Assembly (NCBI GenBank): GCA_010093605.1
Contig: MU004199.1
Span: forward strand, 813,609 to 877,608
DNA from: Lophium mytilinum
Lineage: Eukaryota; Ascomycota; Dothideomycetes; Mytilinidiales; Mytilinidiaceae
Direction of reading: 5' to 3'
Length of the DNA: 64,000 bases
Below, piece by piece: positions 52,192 through 63,736 of the stretch; the stretch's first letter is position 1, and each line of letters starts with the position of its first letter. The position numbers and the translations under genes are program-made. A model generated the notes under the pieces. It saw nothing but the letters and a program-made list of their open reading frames with translations. It did not search any database and was not told the origin of the DNA.

Positions 52192-55100
52192 ATGCCAATA
52201 AGCTTTCGCTCTAGTCCGTCCTTTGTGACTGTGATTTTGGGCGCTCAGTCGTACGATCGAGATATCAGAGTCGAGTAGGTCCATCAGCATCTCCAAATCC
52301 CGAGTTCTGCTCAATAGCACAGTGTCGTTGCGGTGCCTGCCGTTGGCGCCGACCCCATTTCCACTTGGCGGGCCGGTGGAAATACCAAATCGAACACTTG
52401 GCTTCAGGAAGACCTATTGAGCAATCTTCCCATTGCGCGAGTCTTGTTCTACGACCATGGACATCCAGCCGATGGTGATGGGCTTAATCAGCTCGCGCGC
52501 CGTCTACTTGAGCACATTCTGACAATTGGAGTCTCATCCGGTCCCGTTCTTGCATTCATGTGTCACAGCACCGGTGGACTAGTTGTAAAGCAGGCGCTAG
52601 TGCTCGCGCAAGACGACGAAAGATATGCTCACGTCGTTGCATCTACCGTCGGAATCGCCTTTTTTGGTGCGTTTGTTCGAGCCGTATGACGATGCGCGCA
52701 TGCTGATCCTGCCAGCTGTCCCTCATAGAGGTTCTGAGCTTCTCTCCGATTCTACCTTCTCTGTCGATGTGCGGAAAGCTACGAACACCGACTGGCGGTA
52801 CGACAAGCCTCATAGTCAGCCGGACACTAAACGCTGCTATAGATTTCAAATGCCATCCGCACTCTGCAGCGAACTTAAACCAGTCATCTACGAAGCTGCC
52901 AAGGAGGGCGAAAGCCGTGAAGTCAGCTACCTTGTTGGACTTGCTGAAGCGTTTTCCACCCTTCTCAATTCTATACAACAAGAGATCCGAATTTGGTCGT
53001 TTTATGAAAGCGTGCAAGCGGGACTTACTACAAAATCTCGCCCGGATGGATCTCGAGAGCCCTGGTATGAGGACGAAGACGATCTTATTGTCTCGGCTGA
53101 TTCAGCGAGGCTTTGGAAAGAAGACGAAGATCTTGACGTCGGGCTCCCTTGCGATCACTACGGGACAGCTTCGTTTGACACCATGTATTCAGAAGAGTAT
53201 GGCAGCATCCAGCTAGAAGAATTTCCGGACCGGAAATACAAAGCAGCTCTGTGTCAGCAACTGCATAGCCTTGTATCTGAGCGATATTGGCCCATCGGAG
53301 ATCCAATGCAGGAAGTTCAGGCAGAGAACACTTTCTTTTTCCAGACTAGAATGGGCATAGAGTCTTCCTCTGTCTGCCGGTCATTCTCTTCACTACTTGA
53401 CAACGATTTCGGTGACTTCTTGGACCAAAATGACGAGAAAACTGTCGAAGCAACACCCATAAGGCCGATTTATGTACCTCAGCCGGCTTTTGAAAGTTCA
53501 AAAGCTAGGAAACAGCCCCGTGTATCTGCTATGAAGTCTTCCCTCTCATCCAAGAGCCATCTCACCCCAGCTTTGAACGAGAATAAAATCTCCAGGAGTT
53601 CCATACGTTCATCTAGTGATCATGGCGGTGATGGCGCCAACCAGCATGAACGTTCACAAGGCCGAGTGAAGGTGAGATTCAAACCGGAAGTATCTCAAAA
53701 CGATATCTCGCCACATACTGGTACCCCAGTGATTTCAGAAGTCCGCCTGGCTTTAGACTCTGGAGATGAAAAAGAGCCTGAACCTCAGCCACAGAATGCT
53801 GCAAGCAATACTCCAAAGCGAAGGCCTTCCACAAACGGATCCCCTAGTTACACTGAATACACCCCTGCAGCTAAAAGAGACAGCGTGTCTTCTGGACCAA
53901 TGTCACATGCCTTTTGGGGCTTCGAAACGTCGGTTACCGAGACGCCTGTGTACCGATACCGCTGGATACACGCGCCATACACTCATACTGAACTAGCCAA
54001 AGTAATATCCAGACTCCCGCCATGATCATTGTTACAATTGCGGCGCTGATGGTTCTTCTAGACTATTCTGGAGAAGATAATAAAGAAGATGCCTCCAAAG
54101 CAACAACAATTTGATGTTGTCAGCGAAAAGTTTTGGTTGAAAAAGCAAAACACTGCTACGCACTCCTCGCCTCATGCTCGATACTTGCATTCGACGTGTG
54201 AGTTTATTGGTTAGTTCACGCATGCCTAGTCAATCAAACGCGCGTTTCACTGAAGCTCCCTAAGACGCAACCATTAAAGACCTGCCTATCTCCGAAGAGC
54301 TACGAGAGCTTCTCAGTGAAAAAGGAAGCAAAATCGTTTCAAGCCTCTCGGATTACATAAGTAGGAGCAAGGAGAAGGAACGAAAACGTGCCCACCGTCA
54401 AGAAGATACTGGCATATGCAAGGCATCGCAGATGGTTTTGTATCTCCGTAAGCACCTTCACTCGTGTCTACTCAAGGCGGCCAATTTACTAAACTCTTTC
54501 CAGCATACCTGCACTGGGAATCGTTCAAGCATCTCAACAGACGCGAGGTGGTGATCAAAGAACGCATGAAGGCCAATCGCAAATTACTGAGAACAGCCAC
54601 CTGTATGCGAAATGATCCCGAGCCTTTTGAAAGGCCTCCCAGCATCATAGATTTACCCTCTATGCCAGACGAAAAGTACTCTTTCGGCCAGACTGAAGCG
54701 ATACCGAGCGCGGAGCAGAAATCCGTAGAGGACGATCTCATCGACGACGTTAGCACGTTCAAGAAGATGAAAGGATACATCGAAAATTCTCCGGAGCTTC
54801 GCTTTCTGTGGCACTACATCATCCCAGGTGATTTACTGCATTCTCGCCGTTCTCTCGACCAATACATGTACTCTACTCTCCCGGATACCTCCGCAAGAGA
54901 CAAGGATCAGATACTGCACAAATGCACACGGCAAGGCATCGGCAGTCTTTCGAACGAGACCCCGGATTATGAAGACGTAGACAGCGTCCATGATCAGGGC
55001 AACGATGTTGATGAAACAGGAAATGTATTGGTGGTGGATCAACTGTGGATGTGGGTAATGGATGATGGTAAGCACTACATTTCACCTCAGAGCAGCATTA

Positions 55101-56850
55101 CCGGTGGCAACGTCGGCCCAATATCAGGACGTACCCAAGCGCAGAGAGCCATACCGCGGCCTTCAATTTAGTCCCATGACCAAGTCGAAGTGTTCTGAGA
55201 TCCACTGCTAGCTCTTTGAATCTTGCATATCCCCGGTCGACCTAAACCTATCTAGGTGGAAGACTTCCCTCCCCTTAACAAAACGTACCTTCCAGTCAAG
55301 CTCCTTCATTGTGTTGCTCGAATATCGCTGACATATACCAGCGTCCGTAGTGACATTTTTCCCTCCCAAAGAAGTCGATATGCCGAACAACAAAGACAAA
55401 CCTGTACCGGCACATTCGTCTGCAATTGACCTGGATCCCTCAAACTCCGTCTCAGCAAGGCTGATCGCCGAAGGAGATCTTCGAACATGTATTCAACGAG
55501 AAATAGAGGGCAATGAGGACCCATTCAAGAACCAATGGGACCTTGCCGCCTTCATAGTGAAGCACGTCGTCACTGCTCTCTTCGATAGATTCGAGAACAG
55601 CGGTCCGCAAGCATTGCGAAATTTTGCCGAGTACATTGACAGACTAGTAAGCTACGAAACCTTTTCCTCATTCGCCATCACTAACATCACTAGATCGAAA
55701 AACAAGCTACATCTTGGGCATCTCTGAATCTGCGTCGTGGATTGAGTCTCGCAGACTCGAGCAAGGAGATTAAGCAGGTCTTCCAGGATCTCCGAGATCT
55801 GCGTGAGCTTCGCGATGTTGAGGACGAGCTGAGAATCATCACCAAAATACTGAGCAAGCAGAATGTGCATATTTCGAAGATGCAACGAATGTACGACAAG
55901 CATCTCGGCGCTGGAAAATCGAGAGGCGCAGCATATCTGCAAGAAGCGCTTGGAATCATCGGGCGCAAGCAAGAACAAGTGCGACGAATGACTATGAACA
56001 TGGAGATGGCAAAGAAAGGGTTTGAGGAGCTTATTAACTTGCAGCAGAATCAGATATCAATCAACCAGGCGGTGGCGGCGGGTAAACAGTCGCGCGCTGT
56101 GACAATCTTCACTGGTAAGTCACTCGTCAAAGGATATGGCTGAAAATGGTGCGTTCGACTAATGCCTGCTACAGTGTTCACCGTCTTCTTCGTAAGTGTC
56201 TCGTGCCAGCCTTCGCAAGAATTCAATTAACCACAAGCGCTAGCTCCCGCTTTCCTTTTTCACTTCCTTGTATGGTATGAATGTGTCTGAATGGGGTGGC
56301 AATGCGGGGACAGTCTCAATGAAGGTCATTCTGTCGACAATGCGTAAGCTCTCCGACCTACTAACGTGCCAACCTTCCGCTTACCCAAATCTACGAAGTC
56401 CCTCTCTCATTCGTGGTCATTGTACTCGCCTTCCTCTTCGCAATGAATAGCAGCTTCCGCGAAGCCGTGACTTCCTCCTTCGAAATACTCGTCGAATGCC
56501 TCATCATACTGATCGAATTTGTCTCCAAATGGTCTGGCTTCGTGAAGCTTTCGACATGGCTTCACAAGGCTAAGAAAAGCGTTGGCACTGGGAGGATCTA
56601 CGCTTTCAAGAAAGTTGTGAAGAGGCATAAATTAAAGCGGAGGAAGGCAAGTGCAGAAGCAAGGACTCAAGAGAAGCGAGAGAAGAAAATGCTACAGCGG
56701 CCATCGAGTGCGGCTTCTGGATCTAATGTACCTGGATTCCAGGGAGCTGGGAGTGGGGGAAGGAGGAGGTGGATGCATTTGCCGAAACCTGGGATCCAAG
56801 ATGAGGGACCGGAATCGGATTCGGACGACGGAGCAGATTCGATCGTCTAG
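52192..56850 (+). CDS. Alpha/beta-hydrolase (SesB/DUF676-like) fused to a CorA-type membrane domain, 1296 aa
   Basis: Eleven exons in one frame: 52192-52274, 52323-52666, 52716-54001, 54062-54197, 54265-54447, 54504-55067, 55342-55646, 55694-56114, 56175-56191 (17 nt), 56244-56343, 56399-56850. The N-terminal lipase-like fold has DVVAVPAVGADPISTW (28-43), the nucleophile elbow FMCHSTGGLVVKQA (Ser110) and FFAVPHRGSELL (141-152). This is the order seen in serine esterase-like domains such as SesB of fungal NLR proteins. A long Ser-rich middle part follows. The CorA-like half contains VLYLPYLHWE, VDQLWMWVMDD (as LVVDQLWMWV), a long coiled coil (about 1000-1100), TM1 VFFLPLSFFTSLYGMN with the GMN signature at 1124-1126, TM2 LPLSFVVIVLAFLFA (from 1147) and a basic tail. 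Each domain is familiar and each exon joint restores a motif. The biological role is unknown. Confidence 0.85.
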
Positions 56851-58092
56851 CTTTCCGGGGCGCTCGCGAATCGCCTCATTTATGGAACCGAATTCTATAT
56901 TGCACAGCAATGGTGCAAGCATGGCATCGGATCTGATAGACATCAGAATCCTTATCCCGCAGGAGATTTAAGATTCCGTCGTTTGCCACCCGAATTCATT
57001 TATCCTATTCAAAGTAAGACAAAAAGGCTGATAACACATGCCCGACTTAATAAGTTATTATTGGTTTCTAACATGATCCACAATATGGGGCCGAGGTGTA
57101 TCATTCTCTAAGCATCTCACCTTTTTCTATAATTTGATAAGCTCCACCATCTAAAGACGCTCCATAATTGCACAGCTTTGTTGAAGACGCCTGTCAACGA
57201 ATGTTGAAGGTTCCGTTGGGAAAGAGAGTGTGTGCATCGTATTACTAACGTTACATTGGTTAGCCACCTAGTCGTTGACGGATATATCTGACATCCAACT
57301 TGACCAATAGTTTGGAAGCGCTGCAAGGGGCCCGAGCGCATCGGGAAGGTCCGTGGAACAGGCCGCGGGGGGGCTGCATATCAGGGCGGTTCAACGAAGC
57401 ATGATTGATTGTCGGGTCCCACCGCCTTGGAATTCCCAGGCGCAATGCGACTCTTGCGGATCCCTATGGCGCTTGCGCTAGACTGGTGGCTAGGAACTGC
57501 CCTGATCTTCCCGCCACTGGTCCCAGCATCAACAAAGGTGCTCTCTGAAGGATTCAAAGGTGAGTTTGGGGCCGGCGGGAATCGTGGTTGTGGGGACGGG
57601 GACGACGTTTACGGTGGGAGTTGTGACAGGGACGGGAATAGGGACGGGGGCGGGGATAGGGGCTACGGGGACTGCGGTGCAGTTTACGGGCGTTGCGGCG
57701 GCGAAGGGAGAGATCTGGGGATGGGTGTTGAGTTTGATAGGGTGCTAGCTGCTCTTGATGTGGGCGTGAGGCATGAGATATGGAAAGTGGTGTGTGACTA
57801 GGAGTGGCAATGATTAATACGAGTCTTGAAGATAAAATTTGTGAATCTGAAGTGTGAATATCCGGTCGATATACAGGACAAGACATAAGCCTGGGTATGC
57901 GAGAGTACTACTGCTTGGGGTGCCTCTAGAAATCTGTGGACTTAACACGGAGTGTAAGTGATGATAGAGTAGATATTGGACTACCTACAATCAATCAAAA
58001 CTGAAATCTAACGTTCCAATTCCTAACCGCTCAAATGCTAAGAATATCTCACCTTGCCATCTAAAATTTTACACAAACACGCTAAAGCAAAT
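56851..58092. other. Intergenic region, 1.2 kb
   Basis: A plus-strand frame from about 57560 to the TAG near 57749 encodes a Gly/Thr/Val-rich hydrophobic stretch (GIVVVGTGTTFTVGVVTG), drawn from a GGGAC-type simple repeat. A second frame across 57409-57801 overlaps it. Either might be the end of a small membrane-protein gene, but composition alone can explain both. No gene supported. Confidence 0.35.
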
Positions 58093-59199
58093 TCAACTCT
58101 GCTTCCCGACACTCTGCTCCAGCTTCAACAAGCTGCGCACGGTATCCGTAATTGACTGCCTCAACGGGATGAAAGTCATGCCCAATTCCGTCGTCGCCTT
58201 CGCATTGCTAACGTTGTACGTTTCCGGGTCCTTTGCCCCAGGCGCGCTCTGCGGCACCTTCGCCGCCACCTCCAGCACCTCCTCGCGGATGATGTCGCAG
58301 ATTTCCCGGTAGGTCATATTGCCACTGGTGATGAAGTACCGCTGCTGAGCCGCGCCGGCGGTCTCGTAGGCCCGCGCATGCGCTTCGCCCACATCACGCA
58401 CGTCAACCCACGCCGGGAAGCCAGTCTCGGGGATCTCCTTAGTCGATCCGTTGATGAAGCGATAGATGTCCGCCGCTGAGGTGTTGAGGTGCGCGAGGTC
58501 AGTGACGCCGTGCTCGATAGGCCCGTAGATCATCGGCGGGTTGATAGTTGCAACGGTGAAGTTCGGCTTCTCCTTCTCTACGAAGTCCCATGCCGCTTTC
58601 TCGGCGAAGGTTTTGGAGGCGCTGTAGGCGACGCCGCCGGGGCCTGTCTTCGCAGCCTCCCAGGTCACGGGGTTCCAGTCGGCTTCGGTATAGGTGTGGC
58701 CAGGGCGGTTGCCTTTGGAGATGTCGACGATGGCGGCGAAGGAGGAGGTGATGACGACGCGCTTGACGGCGGGGTTGTTTTTCTTGATTGCTTTGAGGAT
58801 TTCGGTCGTACCCTTGACGGCTGGGTCTAGTAGGTCACGCTCGTTGTTCTCGACTTCCATCACGAAGGGAGAGGCGGTGTGGATGACACCGTCGACATCT
58901 TTTACGGCTTCGTCAAAGGCTCCCGGGGCGGCTACGTCCTTGACGATGGCAAAACTTAGTTGCTTGAGGTACTTGGAGTGTGACTTCATGACCTTCTCGG
59001 CGGTGGCGTCTGACCGGACGGTGCCACGGACATTGTATCCGCGTTGAAGGAAAGCGTTAAGAACGTGTGCGGCAACGAAACCGGAGGCACCAGAAATGAG
59101 AATAGTCTGGTTTTGTGGTAGCTTGCTGCCGTTTACGAGGTTCGTGATTGAAGAGGTTGCGTTGGCCGCGAGGTCTTTGGCTGTCTGGACTGCGGACAT
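58093..59199 (-). CDS. Extended short-chain dehydrogenase/reductase (Gre2/cinnamoyl-CoA reductase-like), 368 aa
   Basis: Single exon. The first ATG is at 59199 (the open frame reaches only a TTG further up). The Rossmann NADPH-binding motif is ILISGASGFVAAHVLNAFLQ (G37-x2-G40-x2-A43), and GTVRS provides the phosphate contact. GVIHTASPF is the family's NAG-equivalent region. The catalytic pair is Y192-SAS-K196, preceded by VVITSSFAAI. NPPMIYGP and WVDVRDVGEAHARA follow, as in fungal methylglyoxal/aldehyde reductases and ketoreductases of the dihydroflavonol-reductase group. Cytosolic. The substrate cannot be predicted. An N-terminal helical extension of about 30 residues precedes the fold. Confidence 0.9.
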   Translation of the reverse strand: MSAVQTAKDLAANATSSITNLVNGSKLPQNQTILISGASGFVAAHVLNAFLQRGYNVRGTVRSDATAEKVMKSHSKYLKQLSFAIVKDVAAPGAFDEAVKDVDGVIHTASPFVMEVENNERDLLDPAVKGTTEILKAIKKNNPAVKRVVITSSFAAIVDISKGNRPGHTYTEADWNPVTWEAAKTGPGGVAYSASKTFAEKAAWDFVEKEKPNFTVATINPPMIYGPIEHGVTDLAHLNTSAADIYRFINGSTKEIPETGFPAWVDVRDVGEAHARAYETAGAAQQRYFITSGNMTYREICDIIREEVLEVAAKVPQSAPGAKDPETYNVSNAKATTELGMTFIPLRQSITDTVRSLLKLEQSVGKQS

Positions 59200-59932
59200 G
59201 ATGGAGGATATCGGCGATTGCAAGAAAAGAAGATGGGGTATATAACAGGCTCTGGGAGTTGGATATGCTCTTAGGGTAGGAATGATGATTTGATATCGAA
59301 CTTACGGTGCCTACTGGCTCATATACTTTTTTTTCCACCGCCGCAATCCTGACATCACAGCCGGTGGTAAGTTCCAGAATTCCTATAACTCCGGGACTAC
59401 AAGCTATCGATACTTGGCAGTTGCCCCCTCACTAACACAATCACCTCGGCATCTATCCGTTCTCTATGTTCTACGTTTCAAGCATCATCGATGCGGAGCC
59501 GAAACGACTGCGGAAACCCCCACGTTGAGCTTGTTAAGCTAGTAGTTCCAGAGCGCCGGAAAGCTATTGTCCCAGTAGTGGAAGCAGAAATCATCCATGC
59601 TGAAGATTGAACCACTTATTGACCACCATGATCTAATTGAGCCTTCGCAGAGCCTCCTTAGGAAGTCACTCCGAAGTAGTTGATTTCAGATTTTTCAGAC
59701 GAGAACCGGTAGGACCCTGATTTTAATTTCTAATCATCCGGTCTCATCCTAAGGGGGTGCAAAACTCTTCGGAAAATACCTGGAGACAATGACGTGACTG
59801 TGGCTGCGTGCTCGGCCGGGGGGAAGATCTCCAGGGTTCTACCGGCCCGTTAGATTGACACCTAGATAGGCGATGTGGCGACTCTTAGAAATCATGACGC
59901 CGGAGTGGTGCCGAGAAGTATCTAACATGTTA
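59200..59932. other. Promoter side of the SDR gene and spacer
   Basis: 730 bp with no supported gene. The proximal part is the SDR leader. Confidence 0.4.
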
Positions 59933-60129
59933 ATTGAGTATTAGGGCGTATACGTACGCCCGCATTGGCACGCTATGTTGACCCTACGTATTTAAGCATT
60001 TTAGGACCCCTATCGGCCCAATATGTAAGCCCGTTGGCGCTTAGCAAATCCAATGCGGATCCACTATTACGGTTTAGGGGATCTGCTAGCGTGCCAAGGT
60101 GAAGGTATGTATACGCCCTGATACTCAAT
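59933..60129. mobile_element. 197 bp element with 40 bp imperfect terminal inverted repeats
   Basis: The left end is ATTGAGTATTAGGGCGTATA and the right end, in reverse complement, ATTGAGTATCAGGGCGTATA. The match continues imperfectly to TTGGCACGCT on both sides. Non-coding. I cannot see a clean target duplication, so the class is uncertain. No second copy noted here. Confidence 0.65.
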
Positions 60130-60731
60130 CAAGACGGTGTGACGGTACCTCGTTCCGCGGAGGGGCCGAGTAGGGATCAGTGTAGATAGAAGCGGGTTTC
60201 GTGCTTCTTGTCGGGTCGCTCCTCTGCATTCCTTTCCGAATTCGGGCTCGGCGATCAGGTACGAAGGGTTTTAGTAGCGTACATAGGTATATTCAGCGGG
60301 ATCCAGTCTTGCTCGCTCGACACCGCTGTGAGAAGTCGTCCAGCTAGCTGGTATACCGTCAGTCAAAGGGTAGTCCATTATCCACTGCATTGACCTTGAC
60401 ATCGTATTTGATCTCGATAAGCCTACAGGTGGTCGCCAAACTGTGGCAAGAAAAACGATTCATCTCGTACTGTGTCGTCCACCACATTCTATCCCTCTAT
60501 TCATCCAACTTGTCCCAGTAACAGACCATGGCTCTGTGACCAGTCGCTTGCCGCTGCTTGGGGTAGCCCCGCGGGTTTGAGGAATTCGTTTCGATTCGAA
60601 CTTTCAGGCAGTGTGATCTGAACTGCCTCTAGACCAGCCAGCTTCGCGTCAACGGGGCCGCTCGTGACGGTGGTATTTGGTTTCCAAAGCGGCGCGCAAG
60701 GAGTGGCGTTTCGGGCGCCGTTTGCCCCGGC
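60130..60731. other. 3' flank of the MFS gene with a decayed MITE A copy
   Basis: From about 60516 the sequence CAGTAACAGACCATGGCTCT, then CCGCTGCTTGGGGTAGCCCC and, further on, AACTGCCTCTAGACCAG follows the left two-thirds of MITE copy 1 (12656), diverged and without a right end. No gene supported. Confidence 0.45.
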
Positions 60732-62504
60732 CTATGGTCTATTACTGAAGGTTTGTTTATCCTCCAACCTTTTCCGTCGAGCTTCACGCCAGCCTGGACC
60801 CCATTTCATCAGCACAAGAAGAATAGGCGACGTGCAGAAAACGACAGCCGCGATGAAGGTAAAACACCACCCTCTTCCCATACTATCGATCATTATCTGA
60901 ATGATAGCCGTTCCCGCCGCTCCTAGTAGACATCTGGCAAGGTTATTGGCAGCAGTAGCAGTTGCCGGGCTAAGAGGATAAAAGTCGACCAGCAGAACGC
61001 TCATGCAATTGAAAGCACCCGAGAGCCCGATACCCATAATGAAGTGGAGCACCAGCGGCACGGCGAGGGAGGTTTCGACTTGCACGACCCAGCCATAGCA
61101 GAGCAATGCAGCATTTCCGAGATACACTAACGGGATTGCGACTTGGATACGAGCCCTTTCGATTGGGATCTTTTTGAGGTCGTCTCCACGTTTTCGGTCG
61201 ATAGTGATGCCGGCTTTCTTGGCTAGTCGGCGGTAGTTCCAATCCATCAAGCGCCCGCAAGTCAGAGGCGCGCACAAGGCACCGACTCCAAATGGAATAA
61301 AACAAAGCCCAATTTGTAGATCGTTGAAGCCGTAGATTTGTTCGAAAAGATAAGGCGCAGAGGCAATGACATCGTAGAAGGCGGTGTACACCAGGCTGTT
61401 GAAGAGAAGTAGCAGGCCGACATCTTTTTCGAGCATTACATGAAGCGTACCCAGCGGATTCGGAAATCGAAGTTTTCGTTTGCTGGCTAGTTCTGCTTGT
61501 GCTGCGCGGCTTTCATCGCGAGATACTGTCTGAGTAAGTTGACCTGCAGCTTTTTTGGCTTTCCGTGCCTCCATCCAGTTCAGTAGTGACATATTCCATC
61601 CTTGGGGTGGGATACTGCCGTTTCCGACAACATTCCTCGCGGTCTCGGGGAAACAGATGAAGAAGGGGATCATATAGACCGCCGACATTATCACCAGAAA
61701 CCAAAATATCGATCTCCAGCCCAGGAATTGGGCCAGCACTCCGCCAATTACAGGACCAACAGCGGGAGCAATCATGGGACCCTGAGAAGTGGTCAGCAAG
61801 TGGATAGGTAGCACATTAAAGTCACTTACGCTCGTAGCATATCCCATCCATGTCCCTCGCTCAGAACTAGTGGCAATATCTGCCACAACGCCATTCCCAA
61901 GAGCGATCGTAGAACTGCTACCACTGCTTTGCAGGCACCGGAGAATGAAGAGTGCGGCAAAGGAATTTTGCAGTGCGAGTCCTATGCAAGCTCCGACATA
62001 AAGAATGAGGCCAATAGCGTATGCAGGTCTACGTCCCGCCATATCGGCAAGGTCGCCAAATATGGTGGGAGCTAATCCTTGGAAGATCATGTAAGATGTG
62101 AGGGTCAGGTTTATCAAACTGTTCGATACGTCCATCTCCCGCGCAAGCGTGTTCAGAGCCGGAAAATAGATATTGGCGGATAGCGGGGAGAAGAAGCCAC
62201 CCCACGCAACGAGAAAGACGATGAATCGCTTTTTCCTTTTGCTGAATACGGAATAGGGAGGACCTAATGACTGAATGGTTGACAATGCCTCGAGATCTTG
62301 GGTTTGATCCCGTTCGGGTTGGTCCTCATTCAAAGATGGCGCTCGTGATATTGCTGTAGATTCTTGGCTCAAGCGACCCGTCTCTTTCTCAATCGCGAAC
62401 TCCTTAGAAGTCTCCAGCCGAGCATCTGCCTCAATTCCAAGAGCGGAGATTGTAGAGGGTATCTCTGTCTTCTCGACATCATGTAGATGGTGGGTTTTCT
62501 CCAT
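60732..62504 (-). CDS. MFS multidrug transporter, DHA1 family, 574 aa
   Basis: Drug:H+ antiporter-1 type permease of the plasma membrane (Qdr/Dtr1-like). Exons 62504-61830 and 61781-60732. The intron is 48 bp, in frame and stop-free. An N-terminal cytoplasmic region of about 90 residues precedes twelve hydrophobic segments. TM1 is preceded by FSKRKKRFIVFLVAWGGFFS, and motif A (GDLADMAGRRPAYAIGL) lies near residue 150. The TM4 segment has FILRCLQSSGSSSTIALGNG. Motif C is GPMIAPAVGPVIGGVLAQFL just after the intron, the hallmark of DHA1 exporters. A cytoplasmic loop of about 60 residues separates TM6 and TM7. The start was chosen as the first ATG (an upstream frame reaches a TTG). Substrate unknown. 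Confidence 0.92.
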   Translation of the reverse strand: MEKTHHLHDVEKTEIPSTISALGIEADARLETSKEFAIEKETGRLSQESTAISRAPSLNEDQPERDQTQDLEALSTIQSLGPPYSVFSKRKKRFIVFLVAWGGFFSPLSANIYFPALNTLAREMDVSNSLINLTLTSYMIFQGLAPTIFGDLADMAGRRPAYAIGLILYVGACIGLALQNSFAALFILRCLQSSGSSSTIALGNGVVADIATSSERGTWMGYATSVSDFNVLPIHLLTTSQGPMIAPAVGPVIGGVLAQFLGWRSIFWFLVIMSAVYMIPFFICFPETARNVVGNGSIPPQGWNMSLLNWMEARKAKKAAGQLTQTVSRDESRAAQAELASKRKLRFPNPLGTLHVMLEKDVGLLLLFNSLVYTAFYDVIASAPYLFEQIYGFNDLQIGLCFIPFGVGALCAPLTCGRLMDWNYRRLAKKAGITIDRKRGDDLKKIPIERARIQVAIPLVYLGNAALLCYGWVVQVETSLAVPLVLHFIMGIGLSGAFNCMSVLLVDFYPLSPATATAANNLARCLLGAAGTAIIQIMIDSMGRGWCFTFIAAVVFCTSPILLVLMKWGPGWREARRKRLEDKQTFSNRP

Positions 62505-63391
62505 GATAGTGGCACAGGCAATACTGTCGAGTTTAGGGTGCAACTCCGCAGAAGGGTTCGCGAAAGTTTAGCCAGCTGTCGAAGTAGAACTCCAGCTTGC
62601 CCGGCCGGTGGAGACAGTAGTGCATTTCCGATTCAGCGACCTCAACGGCGACATCGGCATCCATACGGTTAGCTATGTCCGCAGCTATCGAATGCCATCG
62701 TTATTGGCCACCAGCGCGGTGCTTTACTGAAAGGAGCTGGTGGTTGCTGCCCGTTGCCGGATTGCCGCTACAACGATAGCGAATTTCCTAGGTTGCCTGC
62801 CGGCATGATGGCGGCGTCGACGATCCGGCAGGCAGCTCAAAGCCGCCCTATTCCCGTCCCGCGTTTTCTTTGCTAAAAGACGCATCGTTTTGCGTGTGTG
62901 TTCCATGTTTCAAGGCGGAAGGGTCTTGATATATTGATGAAATGAAAGGTGGAAGTTGGAGAAGTTGGGATGGATAAGCAGCTGTCAGCGCGAGTTATTG
63001 GTGGCGGCAAGGAGGTTTAGGGGACTGGGGCACGCTAGAGTGGATTAGCTTTTTGGGAAGTGCGTGGAGCTTTCTGGACACCCCAATATGCTTTCATCAC
63101 TAACATGAACGCGGTAGCGCTTTTGATATTCAGCATCTAAGCATCAAGGTTCTCTAACTTTCTGCTTCTATACTGTCTGAAGTATAGAACTAATTGGGCC
63201 GACCAGAGTCACCGAACATCAACTGTCGCTTCAATGCACCCTTAAATCTAGAGAACAGTGACAAATACACTTCAAGAAGCAGTTTATTTATGTATTAGAA
63301 CAGCAAGTACATAAGATACAGCAAACAACGCATACAACATCAATCATACACCCCAAACCCCGTCTCATGTCGCACCACCCCTCAAACAGCC
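62505..63391. other. Intergenic region
   Basis: 887 bp. Promoter of the MFS gene on the left, 3' UTR of the small gene on the right. No supported gene. Confidence 0.4.
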
Positions 63392-63736
63392 TTACAAAGT
63401 CCTCTTTTCATCCCCTACCATGATCCCACGACCACCATACCCGCTATCCATCTTGTTCTCATAAGTGGTTGTATAATCCCAAGCTGGCACATTGTCGTAG
63501 TCCGGCGGGTTCTCCTCCTGCGCCTCAATCTCCTTCGAGTGTCTAGACATCTGCGCATCCTGAATCGCAGAGCGACGAGCTTCCTCATAATTCAGCTCCC
63601 CCTCGATAGCTCTAGTAGCCTTCTCTTCCTCGCGCGCTTTGCGCTTCTCCTGAACCTTCTTGGTGCCCAAGGCCACGCCGGCGAGGACGAGGGTGGCGAT
63701 GGGGCCGCGGCGGCGGTTGTTGCGTCGGGGGCACAT
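63392..63736 (-). CDS. Small conserved-type fungal protein, 114 aa
   Basis: ATG-initiated single exon. The basic N-terminus (MCPRRNNRRRGP) leads into a short hydrophobic stretch (IATLVLAGVALGTKK). A charged helix follows (KVQEKRKAREEEKATRAIEG, likely coiled), and then a Tyr/Gly-rich tail (DYTTTYENKMDSGYGGRG). The pattern suits a small peripheral or single-pass membrane protein, but I recognise no family. Composition and codon use are more convincing than those of the opposite-strand ORF. Confidence 0.6.
   Translation of the reverse strand: MCPRRNNRRRGPIATLVLAGVALGTKKVQEKRKAREEEKATRAIEGELNYEEARRSAIQDAQMSRHSKEIEAQEENPPDYDNVPAWDYTTTYENKMDSGYGGRGIMVGDEKRTL

Noticed and set aside
57409-57801. Gly/Asp-rich and Gly/Thr/Val-rich overlapping ORFs
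   Set aside because: Both come from a GGGAC-type simple repeat. No start, domain or homologous feature favours either.
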